A DNA stretch of 64,000 nt, taken from positions 186,001-250,000 of the forward strand of contig CAVUJG010000004.1 in assembly GCA_963741755.1 (NCBI GenBank), written 5' to 3'. Below the pieces are notes generated by a model, which was given only the letters and a program-made list of their open reading frames with translations, ran no database searches and was not told the DNA's origin. Of this stretch, positions 27,441 to 36,226 are shown piece after piece (the stretch's first letter is position 1; each line of letters begins with the position of its first letter). The stretch is from Sva-07 sp963741755 (GTDB lineage: Bacteria; Actinomycetota; Acidimicrobiia; Acidimicrobiales; Ilumatobacteraceae). The position numbers and the translations under genes were made by a program.

Positions 27441-28959
27441 TTGAGAGTCTTCTCATCGCGCGTCCCGCCGACTTGCAGGCCTCGCATGCGCTCTCGCTCT
27501 TGCCGCAGCGCTCACCCCCGTGGCGGTCGAGGCGGCAACCACCGTCGACGGCCAGTTCGCCGAACTCGGGATGCGCGGTGCTGGTGTGACGACGTCGTTG
27601 GTGGTTGCGGGTCGTGGTGGTGTGCCGGCTGATGCGACGGCGGTGACGTTGAATGTGACGTCGACGGGGAGTCTGGGTGGTGGGTTTGCGACGGTGTATC
27701 CGTGTGGGATGCCGCGTCCGGACACGTCGAATCTGAACTTCGCTCCGGGTCAGACGGTGGCGAATGCGGTGACGACGAAGGTGGGTGCTGGTGGTGCGGT
27801 GTGTATCTACAGCGATGCGGCGACGCATCTGATCGTCGATGTGAATGGGTACTACCCGTCGTCGGCGAACTTCGGTGCGCTCGATCCAGCGCGGTTGCTC
27901 GACACCCGTCGCTCGTCGATTCCGGGTGCTGGTGTGACGACGTCGTTGGTGGTTGCGGGTCGTGGTGGTGTGCCGGCTGATGCGAGGGCGGTGACGTTGA
28001 ATGTGACGTCGACGGGGAGTCTGGGTGGTGGGTTTGCGACGGTGTATCCGTGTGGGATGCCGCGTCCGGACACGTCGAATCTGAACTTCGCTCCGGGTCA
28101 GACGGTGGCGAATGCGGTGACGACGAAGGTTGGTGCTGATGGTGCGGTGTGTATCTACAGCGATGCGGCGACGCATCTGATCGTCGATGTGAATGGGTAC
28201 TACCCGTCGTCGGCGAACTTCGGTGCGCTCGATCCAGCGCGGTTGCTCGACACCCGTCGCTCGTCGATTCCGGGTGCTGGTGTGACGACGTCGTTGGTGG
28301 TTGCGGGTCGTGGTGGTGTGCCGGCTGATGCGAGGGCGGTGACGTTGAATGTGACGTCGACGGGGAGTCTGGGTGGTGGGTTTGCGACGGTGTATCCGTG
28401 TGGGATGCCGCGTCCGGACACGTCGAATCTGAACTTCGCTTCGGGTCAGACGGTGGCGAATGCGGTGACGACGAAGGTGGGTGCTGATGGTGCGGTGTGT
28501 ATCTACAGCGATGCGGCGACGCATCTGATCGTCGATGTGAATGGGTACTACCCGTCGGCGGCGAACTTCGGTGCGCTCGATCCAGCGCGGTTGCTCGACA
28601 CCCGCCGCTCGACGCCGGCGGCATCCGCGGAGGACGTCGCGATGTTGCTGATCAACGAGTTGCGTGTCTCGCGTGGTCTCGGTCCGGTGTCGACCGATGC
28701 CACGATGCACGAGTTTGCTCGCAGCTGGTCGGTGACGATGGCACAGTCGGGCTTCCGCCACAGCGGGGGGCCGTACTCGGAGAACGTCGGGTGGATTCGC
28801 GGAGCGTCGTCGCCTGAGGCCGCCGCACTCGCGTTGCACAAGGCCTTCCTCGCGAGCCCGATGCACTTGGCAAACATGATCAACCCGGCGTGGACCTCGG
28901 TCGGAGTAGGTGTCCACTTCGACGGCGCGACGTGGTACATCACGCTCGAGTTCCGCTGA
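27441..28959 (+). CDS. Secreted CAP-domain protein with three near-identical 116-residue repeats (apparent +1 frameshift near 27461)
   Basis: TTG 27441 lies 11 bases after GAAAGG and starts MRVFSSR. In the next frame a signal-peptide core follows (RRLAGLACALALAAALTPVAVEA), so one extra base near 27461 best explains the start region. From 27577 three repeats of 116 residues follow, each with GAGVTTSLVVAGRGGVPADA, VTLNVTSTGSLGGGFATVYP and LIVDVNGYYPS. The C-terminal 110 residues (AEDVAMLLINELRVSRGLGP...SGGPYSENVGWIRG...MHLANMINPAWTSVGVGVHF) form a CAP/SCP domain with family histidines in RHSGGP and the SPMH segment. The protein is predicted to be exported and surface-bound. The repeats have unusual G/T-ending codons compared with neighbours. 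Confidence 0.85.
27577..28606 (+). repeat. Three tandem 348-bp coding repeats, nearly identical
   Basis: Units begin at 27577, 27925 and 28273 with an exact 348-bp period; the third is complete to about 28606. Only a few substitutions separate them (for example ACG/AGG in the VPADA(T/R) codon, GGT/GAT in the VGA(G/D) codon, CCG/TCG in the third). Near identity at silent positions implies recent duplication or ongoing gene conversion, and such arrays can change copy number. Confidence 0.97.
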
Positions 28960-28999
28960 GTGTCGACACACCTCGGTGCGCCTGCTAGGTTCACCAGAC

Positions 29000-29774
29000 A
29001 TGTCGAGCGTATCCGTTCACCTCCGCTCTGGTCACCGGGGCATCGTCCGGGATTGGCGCAGAAATCGCCCGGCTGCTCGGCGAGGCAGGTGTTCCGACGG
29101 TGCTCGTTGCTCGTCGTGGCGATCGCCTACGCGAGATCGCCGACCGCTACGACGGCTTCGAGGTGCTCGAAGCCGACCTCGGGACACCCGAGGGCCAGGT
29201 GATCACCGCCGAGCGCATCTCGTCGACCGCCTCGCCGATCGATCTCGTCGTCAACAACGCGGGCTTCGGAACGAGCGGGGTGTTCCACGAGCTCGACGTC
29301 GATCGGCTGTCCGACGAGGTCGAACTGAATGTCAAGGCGCTGACCGTGCTCAGCCACGCCGCGCTGGCGGCGATGGTGCCGCGGGGGCGTGGCTACCTGA
29401 TGAACGTGTCGAGCGTCGCCAGCTTCCAGGCCTCGCCCGGTCTCGGGGTGTACGCCGCCACGAAGGCGTATGTGACGAGCCTGACCGAGGCGCTGCACGG
29501 CGAGGTGAAGGCTTCCGGCGTTCATGTCACGGCGCTCTGCCCCGGGCTCACCAAGACCGAGTTCCAGGACCACAGCAACACCACCGGGCTCGCGCTGAAG
29601 GTCCCCGATCTCGCATGGACCACGGTCGAGGAGGTGGCATCAACCGGCCTGCGCGACGTGGCGTCGAACAAGACGATCTCGGTGCCCGGCGCGCTCTACA
29701 AGGTCGCCGTCACGGGCAGCGACCTGCTGCCGCGGTCGTTCACTCGCTGGGTCAGCGGCGCGATCACCCGCTGA
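29000..29774 (+). CDS. Short-chain dehydrogenase/reductase (apparent +1 frameshift near 29010)
   Basis: The SDR Rossmann motif ALVTGASSGIGAEIARLLGE lies at about 29025-29085, followed by NNAGFGTSGVF, the catalytic serine in NVSSVASFQASPG and the YAATKAY tyrosine/lysine pair near 29455. The product is about 257 residues. The frame containing the Rossmann motif has no usable start (a TAG lies at 28986), whereas ATG 29000 is one frame earlier and only eight codons away, so one extra base near 29010 is likely. The substrate is unknown; the classical catalytic tetrad is intact. The gene is convergent with glpX, 2 bp apart. Confidence 0.85.
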
Positions 29775-29776
29775 CG

Positions 29777-30772
29777 TCAGTAGTCGATGGCGGCGAACTC
29801 GCGGAGTTTCGAGACTCGGTGATGGGCGTCGATCATGCGGACGGTGCCGCTGCGTGAGCGCATCACCAGGCTCTGTGTGCGGACCCCACTGGAGTCGAAC
29901 CGGACACCCCGCAGCAGTGCTCCGTCGGTGAGGCCCGTCGCGGCGAAGAAGCAGTTGTCGCTCTGGATCATGTCGTCCTGTCCGAACACTCGGTCGAGGT
30001 CGAAGCCGGCATCGACCATTGCCGTGCGCTCCTGGTCGCTCTGGGGTGCGAAACGAGCCTGGATCTCGCCGCCCATCGCCTTCATCGCTGCTGCCGAGAT
30101 GACTCCCTCCGGGGTACCCCCGATGCCGATGAGTACATCGGCGCCGGCGTCGGGCCAGCACGTCGCGACCGATCCGTAGACGTCGCCGTCGGTGATCAGG
30201 CGGATCCGACAGCCGCTTGCTCGCACCTCGGCGATGAGGTCGGCATGGCGCGGACGGTCGAGGATGACGACCGTGAGGTCGCGAACCTCCTCGCCTTTGG
30301 CCTTGGCGACCCACCGGAGGTTCTGCGTCGCCGTGGCGGTGATGTCGATTGCCCCGACCGCGTCGGGACCGACGGCGATCTTCTCCATGTAGAACGACGG
30401 ACCCGGGTCGAGCATCGAACCACGGTCGGCAACGGCGATCACGGCGAGGGCGTTGGTCTTGCCCTGCGCGGTCAGCGTCGTGCCGTCGATCGGGTCGACG
30501 GCGACGTCGACATCGGGGGCGCTGCCGTCGCCGACGTGCTCGCCGTTGTAGAGCATCGGAGCGTCGTCCTTCTCGCCCTCGCCGATCACGACGACGCCGT
30601 CCATCGACACGGTGGAGAGCGACAATCGCATTGCCTCGACGGCGGCGTTGTCGGCGGCGTTCTTGTCGCCTCGCCCAACCCAGCGTGCGGCTGCCAGGCA
30701 GGCAGATTCGGTCGCTCGGACCAACTCCATCGCCAGGTTGCGGTCGGGCTGTTGACGTGACGACGTTGTCAT
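29777..30772 (-). CDS. glpX: Fructose-1,6-bisphosphatase class II
   Basis: GlpX removes the 1-phosphate from fructose 1,6-bisphosphate in gluconeogenesis and is the only FBPase in many actinobacteria. The 331-residue protein (MTTSSRQQPDRNLAMELVRA) has the metal-binding motifs VIGEGEKDDAPMLYNGE near residue 62 and VAVDPIDGTTLTAQGK near residue 90, and YGSVATCWPDAGADVLIGIG near residue 190. ATG 30772 was preferred over an in-frame ATG 12 codons upstream because the N-terminus then matches actinobacterial GlpX. Confidence 0.95.
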   Translation of the reverse strand: MTTSSRQQPDRNLAMELVRATESACLAAARWVGRGDKNAADNAAVEAMRLSLSTVSMDGVVVIGEGEKDDAPMLYNGEHVGDGSAPDVDVAVDPIDGTTLTAQGKTNALAVIAVADRGSMLDPGPSFYMEKIAVGPDAVGAIDITATATQNLRWVAKAKGEEVRDLTVVILDRPRHADLIAEVRASGCRIRLITDGDVYGSVATCWPDAGADVLIGIGGTPEGVISAAAMKAMGGEIQARFAPQSDQERTAMVDAGFDLDRVFGQDDMIQSDNCFFAATGLTDGALLRGVRFDSSGVRTQSLVMRSRSGTVRMIDAHHRVSKLREFAAIDY

Positions 30773-30827
30773 GACCTCACGGTACTTCCTGGCGTCTCGG
30801 GGAGTCATATGCCGTCACGAGCCGGCT

Positions 30828-30856
30828 GGTTCCCGCAGGCCTGGGCTGCGGGAACC
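30828..30856. repeat. Single unit of the GGTTCCC hairpin repeat
   Basis: A perfect 11-bp stem (GGTTCCCGCAG / CTGCGGGAACC) with the loop GCCTGGG lies between the divergent glpX and hypothetical genes. It matches the 34-bp hairpin family at 8652 and 59433 in arm sequence and the CCTGGG loop, but it is a single unit. Confidence 0.75.
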
Positions 30857-30902
30857 TGTCGCACGACTTCGAGTGGGTCGCGGGTGCCGGTAGCGTTCTG
30901 CC

Positions 30903-31697
30903 GTGGCATTCGTCAACAAACAGTCCGGTGACGAAGCGGAGCAAGACCGCGCAGCATCCGGCGAACCGATCGACTTCGATCCGAACGACCCCGACGTCGT
31001 CAAGGTCCACTACGACGTCTCGGCGTGGAACTTCGACCAACGAGCGGAGCTGTCCGAAGCGTTGGCCGAGGCCGAGATCCCCCACGCCTGGGACGGCGAC
31101 GAGCTCGTCGTGCCCGAGGTGGTCGAGGCTGCTGTCGATGCCCTGTTCGACGAACTCGAGAAGATCCTCGGACCGTTCCCGATCGCTCTCGACGACGACG
31201 CCGAGTCGACCGAGTTCGGCCTCGACGAGTGGTCGGACGCCGACCGGACCGTGTTGACCGAGGCGCTGATCGCGTCGGAGGTGCCTCACCGCTGGGATGG
31301 CACCACGGTCGTCGTCGCGTCCGACGCCGAACACGCCGTCGACGACCTGCTCGACGCAATCGAAGCAGGTGAACTGCTCGGCGACGGCGGCGACGACGCC
31401 ATGGCCGCTCCCGAGGGTGCACTCAGCACGATGTTCCTCGCCGCCGACCGCTTGGCCAAGGATCCGATGGACGCCGGCGCTCGAACCGATCTGCTCGCAC
31501 TGGCCCCGCTCGTCGATGGCAAGACCCCGCCGTACGGGATGGCGCAGCGACCGTGGGCAGGTGCAGTCGCGGGTGTCGACGCCATCGTCGGGTTGATCGA
31601 CCACGACGCGGCGACCGGGTCACCGGGTGACACCTCCGAGTCCGACATCATCGGTGCGGCTCAGGAACTTCGTTCGTTGCTTCGACCGTACGTCTGA
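30903..31697 (+). CDS. Acidic hypothetical protein with an internal duplication
   Basis: The 264-residue protein is very rich in Asp, Glu and Ala and has no named domain. It contains two similar blocks of about 55 residues: VHYDVSAWNFDQRAELSEAL...IPHAWDGDELVV (residues 36-70) and EFGLDEWSDADRTVLTEALI...VPHRWDGTTVVV (residues 100-140). Each has the pattern W-x-x-x-x-(R)-x-x-L-(S/T)-EAL, then P-H-x-WDG-x-x-(V)VV. The C-terminal part is helical (LSTMFLAADRLAKDPMDAGA). It is followed after 2 bp by the J-domain gene, so the two are probably co-expressed. Function unknown. Confidence 0.75.
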   Translation: MAFVNKQSGDEAEQDRAASGEPIDFDPNDPDVVKVHYDVSAWNFDQRAELSEALAEAEIPHAWDGDELVVPEVVEAAVDALFDELEKILGPFPIALDDDAESTEFGLDEWSDADRTVLTEALIASEVPHRWDGTTVVVASDAEHAVDDLLDAIEAGELLGDGGDDAMAAPEGALSTMFLAADRLAKDPMDAGARTDLLALAPLVDGKTPPYGMAQRPWAGAVAGVDAIVGLIDHDAATGSPGDTSESDIIGAAQELRSLLRPYV

Positions 31698-31699
31698 CC

Positions 31700-32404
31700 G
31701 TGGTGCTGCTCGCCGAGATCGAGATCTGGCACACGAGGCCCGCCCAGCCAACGCGTCGACTCGCCCTCGGCCACCTCGTGCTGCCGGTCGACCCGGCGCC
31801 CGGCTTCGGAGGCCTGCTACTCGGAGCCATCGTCGCCGAGTACCTCTACGGGGTCGAGGATGATCTGGTCACCGACGTGCACCGTCTGCTCGCCTCGGTC
31901 GAGCGCGGCGAGAACATCGTGCAGCCTCGACTTCGTCACCGCTTCCAAGTCGACCGTCACGGACTGGCCAAGAGCCACCATCGCATGATCGGCGACGGCG
32001 ACGACATCTCCTTCGACTTCCGATCGGTCGGCACGGATCTCGCTCAGGTCCTCGGCGCGATCTACGCCGTCGAGCGGTTCGCTCCGGAGCATCGCCAGCA
32101 GATCGTACCCGTGCTGCAGAAGGCGGCGAGATGGCGCGGACCGATCGGCCCAGCAATGATTGCCTACCTCGCAGGGTCACAGACCCTGGCGCTCGAAGCC
32201 CTCGCCGATCCGCGGGCCTGGGCACTCGGGGTGTTGGGATTCGAGCTCGGGGGCAAGCCCCCGTCGAAGCGTGACATCGTGGCGAAGTTCCGTGAGCGGA
32301 TGCGCGACGTCCACCCCGACCATGGTGGCGCCAGTGTTGACGCGGCGAAGGCAATGAGTGATCTTGCCGAAGCGCGTCGGGTGCTGAGCGCGGCGCCGGA
32401 ATGA
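31700..32404 (+). CDS. Hypothetical protein with C-terminal J domain
   Basis: The 234-residue protein has an uncharacterised N-terminal part (LLAEIEIWHTRPAQPTRRLALG onward, about residues 1-165) and a C-terminal J-type segment, KRDIVAKFRERMRDVHPDHGG, with the HPD motif that stimulates the ATPase of Hsp70, then a helix ending AMSDLAEARRVLS. There are no DnaJ zinc fingers. It may act as a specialised DnaK co-chaperone (inference). GTG 31700 is 2 bp after the acidic duplicated protein gene; a GTG one codon later is equally possible. Confidence 0.75.
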   Translation: MVLLAEIEIWHTRPAQPTRRLALGHLVLPVDPAPGFGGLLLGAIVAEYLYGVEDDLVTDVHRLLASVERGENIVQPRLRHRFQVDRHGLAKSHHRMIGDGDDISFDFRSVGTDLAQVLGAIYAVERFAPEHRQQIVPVLQKAARWRGPIGPAMIAYLAGSQTLALEALADPRAWALGVLGFELGGKPPSKRDIVAKFRERMRDVHPDHGGASVDAAKAMSDLAEARRVLSAAPE

Positions 32405-32429
32405 CGACGCTGGTCGGGGTGGTGCGCTG

Positions 32430-33002
32430 ATGGCGAAGCCGACCGTGCTGTTGTATCCCGGTGCCGGGTCGGACCGTACGCATTCGAGTCTGGTCGCCAT
32501 CGAGAACACGTTGGGGTCGTTGGCATCCGTCGAGCGGCTCGACTTCCCGTACCGCAAGCAAGGTCGACGGGCCCCGGATCGGGCGCCGAAGCTGATGGAA
32601 GCGATCCGTGAGGACCTGAAGATGATTCGGCGTCGGCGTGGGCCGGTGGTGATGGGCGGGCGCTCGATGGGAGGTCGGATGACGTCGATGATCGCCGCTG
32701 ACGTCGATGGCGTCGGGCCGGTGCCACGCCTCGCCGGGCTGGTGTTGATCTGTTACCCGCTGCATCCGCCTGGCAAGCCCGAGAACTTCCGCGTCGAGCA
32801 CCTGCCGGACATCCCCGTGCCGTGTCTCTTCATCTCGGGGACCAGAGATCCGTTCGGCTCGCCCGACGAGTTGACCGAGTGGACGGCGACGATCCCGGCA
32901 TCGGCCGAACACGTGTGGATCGAGGGCGGCCGTCACGATCTGAAGGGCGCTGACGACGTGATCGCCACCACCGTCGCGGACTTCGTGCGTCGCCTGAGCT
33001 GA
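32430..33002 (+). CDS. Small alpha/beta hydrolase, KANL3/Tex30-like
   Basis: The 190-residue protein begins PTVLLYPGAGSDRTHSSL, a short beta-strand plus oxyanion-hole segment. It has the nucleophile elbow GGRSMGGRMTS near residue 76, an acid residue in ISGTRDPFGSP near residue 140, and the histidine in EGGRHDLKGADD near residue 172. The arrangement and small size match the KANL3/Tex30 (dienelactone-hydrolase-like) family, whose bacterial substrates are unknown. It is the last gene of the three-gene plus-strand group before the convergent MFS gene. Confidence 0.85.
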   Translation: MAKPTVLLYPGAGSDRTHSSLVAIENTLGSLASVERLDFPYRKQGRRAPDRAPKLMEAIREDLKMIRRRRGPVVMGGRSMGGRMTSMIAADVDGVGPVPRLAGLVLICYPLHPPGKPENFRVEHLPDIPVPCLFISGTRDPFGSPDELTEWTATIPASAEHVWIEGGRHDLKGADDVIATTVADFVRRLS

Positions 33003-33005
33003 CGC

Positions 33006-34640
33006 TCAGGTCGTGCCCGAGGAGCGGCGTCGACCGGGTTCACCGTCGCCGGGCGCGTCGAGGTGGTGCAGATCGATCGGGGTGTCTTCGGGATTGAGTG
33101 CCTCGAGCTCGAGGTGAGCGGTCTCGGGATACGCCACGACCACGATCACCGTCACGGCCAGCTGACACAGGCCGAGCACGCCCATCACCTGCCCATACGA
33201 CCAACCGGCATCGAGGAGCCAGCCGGTGGCGAGCAGGCCGCCGATGCCTCCGACGAGCGCTGCGGCCGTGATCAGCCCAGCGGCCCGGCTGCGGTTGCCC
33301 GTCGGGAACAGTTCGGTTCGGTACACCGCAAGCGCCGGATAGGCGGCGCTGGACAGGATGCCGCCGATCAACGAGAACGCCCACAACGGCGGGCCTCCGA
33401 CGGCGAACGCCGCGACGATCGCTGCGGTACCGAGCGGCAGTGTGAACGCGATCAGTCGGCGGCGGCCGCTGGTGTCGGCGACGCGACCGCCGAGAATGAG
33501 ACCGATGCTCGCCGGCGTGCCGACAGCGATCGAGAACAGCCCGATCATGCCGCCGGAGAAGTCGCGGACATCGGCCAGGTAGCGGTTCTGGAAGAAGCTG
33601 GCTGGGGCGATGAAGATGTTGCCGATGAACGCGACCGAGGCAATCAGCGCCAGCCGGCGGAGGTTGAACCGCGGTGCTCGGCTGGTTCGCTCGATGTGGG
33701 CGACGGCGAACCGGCGCGTTTCGGGCAGACGGCGGGTGAGGTCGAGCGCCACGACGCACCAGACGGCCGCGACCAGGTACACGTATCGCCATCCGCTTTC
33801 ACCGATGTCGGCGAAGCGCAGCGACAGCACGGCCACGCCGGCGCCGAAGCCGGCCGCCATCGCAAGGATGCTGACCGCATAGGCGCGGCTGTTGCGTGGC
33901 ATCTCCTCCGAGGCAACCACGCCGACGAGGAACGCGAGCGCGATGCCCATCGGCCGGGCGAGCGTCTGGGTTGCCACGAGAATCACGAAGTTCGGCGCGA
34001 ACGCACCGAGAAGCGACAGCAGGGGTCCGAGCCAGGCGACGGCAACGATCACGCGTCGTCGGCCGATCCGGTCGGCGATCACCGCTGCGGGGAGTGCGAT
34101 CAGGATGCCGGCACGAACGACCGCTCCGGCGATGCCGATCCCGGTGTCACTGATCCCGAAATCGTCCGCGGCGAAGTTGACCGTCTGCGTGAACAGGGTG
34201 TTGACGAACGCCGCGCTCATCGACGCCGCTGCGAGCAGGCCGACGACGAGGAGCTGGGTCGCATCGAGACGATCGGGCGGGGCCCACCAGGCACGATGTG
34301 ATCCGTTGCGGGCGAGGACTCGTCTGACCGGCCACCGGAACAGCCAGTTGAACCACGGAATCGTCACTGCATAGTGGGTCGTCTCGACGAGTTCGCCGGT
34401 GGTCCGATCGATCGACACGGTGCGCTCGTAGTCGGTGAACGGCCCATCATCCTGTCGGAACCGTTCAGGCGCTCCCTCTGCTCCACCGGCGCCCGTTGCC
34501 CCCGGTGCGCCGTCAACGGCCTCGAGGACCAGATCGTCACGCGGGGTGGACAACAGCTCCCGCTGCTCATCGGTGTCGGGCCAGCGACGGATCAGGATGC
34601 GCCCGCCTGACTCCACGAGCCGAGCATACTGGTGGGCCAT
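33006..34640 (-). CDS. MFS transporter
   Basis: The roughly 544-residue membrane protein has an N-terminal cytoplasmic part of about 110 residues (GGRILIRRWPDTDEQREL... YAVTIPWFNWLFRWPVRRVL) followed by 12 predicted helices. It has the MFS loop motif ADRIGRRRVIVAVAW between helices 2 and 3 and a matching GGRVADTSGRRRLIAF between helices 8 and 9. The substrate is unknown. The probable start ATG at 34640 overlaps, on the other strand, the ATG of the murA-type gene. A GTG eight codons in is an alternative. The stop is 3 bp from the convergent hydrolase gene. Confidence 0.85.
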   Translation of the reverse strand: MAHQYARLVESGGRILIRRWPDTDEQRELLSTPRDDLVLEAVDGAPGATGAGGAEGAPERFRQDDGPFTDYERTVSIDRTTGELVETTHYAVTIPWFNWLFRWPVRRVLARNGSHRAWWAPPDRLDATQLLVVGLLAAASMSAAFVNTLFTQTVNFAADDFGISDTGIGIAGAVVRAGILIALPAAVIADRIGRRRVIVAVAWLGPLLSLLGAFAPNFVILVATQTLARPMGIALAFLVGVVASEEMPRNSRAYAVSILAMAAGFGAGVAVLSLRFADIGESGWRYVYLVAAVWCVVALDLTRRLPETRRFAVAHIERTSRAPRFNLRRLALIASVAFIGNIFIAPASFFQNRYLADVRDFSGGMIGLFSIAVGTPASIGLILGGRVADTSGRRRLIAFTLPLGTAAIVAAFAVGGPPLWAFSLIGGILSSAAYPALAVYRTELFPTGNRSRAAGLITAAALVGGIGGLLATGWLLDAGWSYGQVMGVLGLCQLAVTVIVVVAYPETAHLELEALNPEDTPIDLHHLDAPGDGEPGRRRSSGTT

Positions 34641-35937
34641 GATCGAGAACCTCGAGCCGAACCCTGACGCGCCCGTGATCGCCGTGCGCGGCAACGGGCC
34701 GCTGTCGGGCACGGTCGTCGTGCCGGGGGCGAAGAACTCCGTGCTGAAACTGATGGCGGCGACCCTGCTGTGCGATGGCACGTTCGAGATCACGAACGTG
34801 CCCGCGATCGCCGACGTCACGATCATGGGCGACCTGCTCGAGGCGATCGGCGTCGAGATCCAACGCCCGTCGCCCGACCGACTGCTGCTGACCGACACCG
34901 GCGATCTCACCCCGATCGCACCGTACGAACTGGTCGAGCGAATCCGTGCGTCGATCAATGTGCTCGGGCCGCTGCTGGCCCGATGCGGACACATCCGCCT
35001 GTCGATGCCCGGCGGCGACGACTTCGGCGCTCGCCCGATCGACATGCACGTGGCCGGACTCGAAGCGATGGGAGCGACGTTCAAGTTCAGCCACGGCTAC
35101 CTCGAGGCGTTCGCCAAGCGCCTCCACGGCGCCGACATCACCTTCGACTTCCCGAGCGTCGGCGCCACCGAGAACCTGCTGACGGCGGCCGTGCTCGCCG
35201 ACGGACGCACCACGATCGACAACGCGGCACGCGAGCCCGAGATCACCGATCTGTGCGAGTTCCTGGTTGCGATGGGCGCACAGATCTCGGGTGTCGGCAC
35301 CTCGCGGCTGGTGATCGATGGAGTGGAACCGGGAACCCTGCGGGCGGTCAGCCATCACACAGTCCCCGACCGGATCCAGGCGGCGACGTACCTGGCGGCC
35401 GTTGCGGTTGCTGGAGGTGAACTCGACGTGGTGGGCGCCCGTGCCGAGCACATGACGATGCTGCTCGACCGCTTTGCGGAGATGGGTCTCGAGGTGTCGA
35501 CGATCTCCGACCGCGCCGGCGAACGCCTCCACGTCGTCGCACCCGAGCAGCTCCGCTCGATCGACGTCGCCACGCTGCCGTACCCGGGCATCGCGACCGA
35601 TTACAAGCCGCTGATCATCACGATGCTGGCGGTCGCCGACGGCGTCGGCATCGTCACCGAAAACCTCTACCCCGGCCGCTTCCGGTACGTCGAGGAACTC
35701 CAACGACTCGGTGCCGACGTCCGCACGAGCGGCCATCATGCCGTCGTGCGCGGCGTGCCGAGGTTGTCGGGCGCACCGGTGCGTGCACACGACATCCGAG
35801 CGGGTGCCGCGATGGTCGTTGCCGGGTTGGCTGCGGAGGGCGAGACCGAGATCACCGGGATCCATCACATCGACCGCGGCTACGACGACCTCGTCGGTCG
35901 ACTCGCCGCCGTCGGGGCCAACATCGAACGCCGCTGA
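34639..35937 (+). CDS. murA: MurA-type UDP-N-acetylglucosamine 1-carboxyvinyltransferase with Cys-to-Asp active site
   Basis: MurA adds enolpyruvate from PEP to UDP-GlcNAc, the first committed step of peptidoglycan synthesis. The 432-residue protein has GPLSGTVVVPGAKNSVLKLM with the catalytic lysine/asparagine, ISASINVLGPLLAR-like IRASINVLGPLLARCG, and the active-site loop MPGGDDFGARPIDMH. The usual cysteine (GGCxIGxRP) is aspartate here, as in Mycobacterium tuberculosis, which predicts insensitivity to fosfomycin. SVGATENLLTAAVLA and the C-terminal TDYKPLIITMLAVADG are present. Its position downstream of the atp operon mirrors mycobacteria. Some genomes carry diverged MurA paralogues, and only one copy is visible here. 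Confidence 0.92.
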   Translation: MIENLEPNPDAPVIAVRGNGPLSGTVVVPGAKNSVLKLMAATLLCDGTFEITNVPAIADVTIMGDLLEAIGVEIQRPSPDRLLLTDTGDLTPIAPYELVERIRASINVLGPLLARCGHIRLSMPGGDDFGARPIDMHVAGLEAMGATFKFSHGYLEAFAKRLHGADITFDFPSVGATENLLTAAVLADGRTTIDNAAREPEITDLCEFLVAMGAQISGVGTSRLVIDGVEPGTLRAVSHHTVPDRIQAATYLAAVAVAGGELDVVGARAEHMTMLLDRFAEMGLEVSTISDRAGERLHVVAPEQLRSIDVATLPYPGIATDYKPLIITMLAVADGVGIVTENLYPGRFRYVEELQRLGADVRTSGHHAVVRGVPRLSGAPVRAHDIRAGAAMVVAGLAAEGETEITGIHHIDRGYDDLVGRLAAVGANIERR

Positions 35938-35950
35938 ACCAGAGCCAGAG

Positions 35951-36005
35951 CCCGTTTGTGCGCAGATTGGGTGACCCGTCCCAGCGAGAATGCAACGCAA
36001 ACGGG
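35951..36005. terminator. Hairpin between convergent murA-type and small membrane-protein genes
   Basis: CCCGTTTG...CGCAAACGGG arms (with a two-base bulge) enclose a second GGGTGACCCGTCCC hairpin-like core between the murA stop (35937) and the opposing stop at 36013. The position suggests a bidirectional terminator. Confidence 0.55.
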
Positions 36006-36012
36006 GTGGGGA

Positions 36013-36195
36013 TCAGTCGGGGGAGTCGGGGGGAGCGCCGCCGGGGCCGTGGAGCGAGGCGGCATGATCGACGCGACGTTTGGCCAGCCAGAGCAGCCCC
36101 ATGATCAGCAGGATCGGGCCCCCGATCAGCAGCACTTCGTCCCAGCCGCCCTGATGGGCCAACAGCACGGGGCTCGCTGCCGACAGTGCGTTCAC
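36013..36195 (-). CDS. Small single-pass membrane protein
   Basis: The 60-residue frame starts GTG (VNALSAASPVLLAHQGGWDE) and has one hydrophobic helix (VLLIGGPILLIMGLLWLAKRR) ending in positive residues, then a short Pro/Gly/Asp-rich tail. The codon pattern is typical of real genes here, and small proteins of this type are common in Acidimicrobiia. I know of no function. It diverges from the NifU-like gene. Confidence 0.5.
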   Translation of the reverse strand: MNALSAASPVLLAHQGGWDEVLLIGGPILLIMGLLWLAKRRVDHAASLHGPGGAPPDSPD

Positions 36196-36226
36196 ACCTG
36201 GGGATCGTACGGGCTCGGCTGATTGA

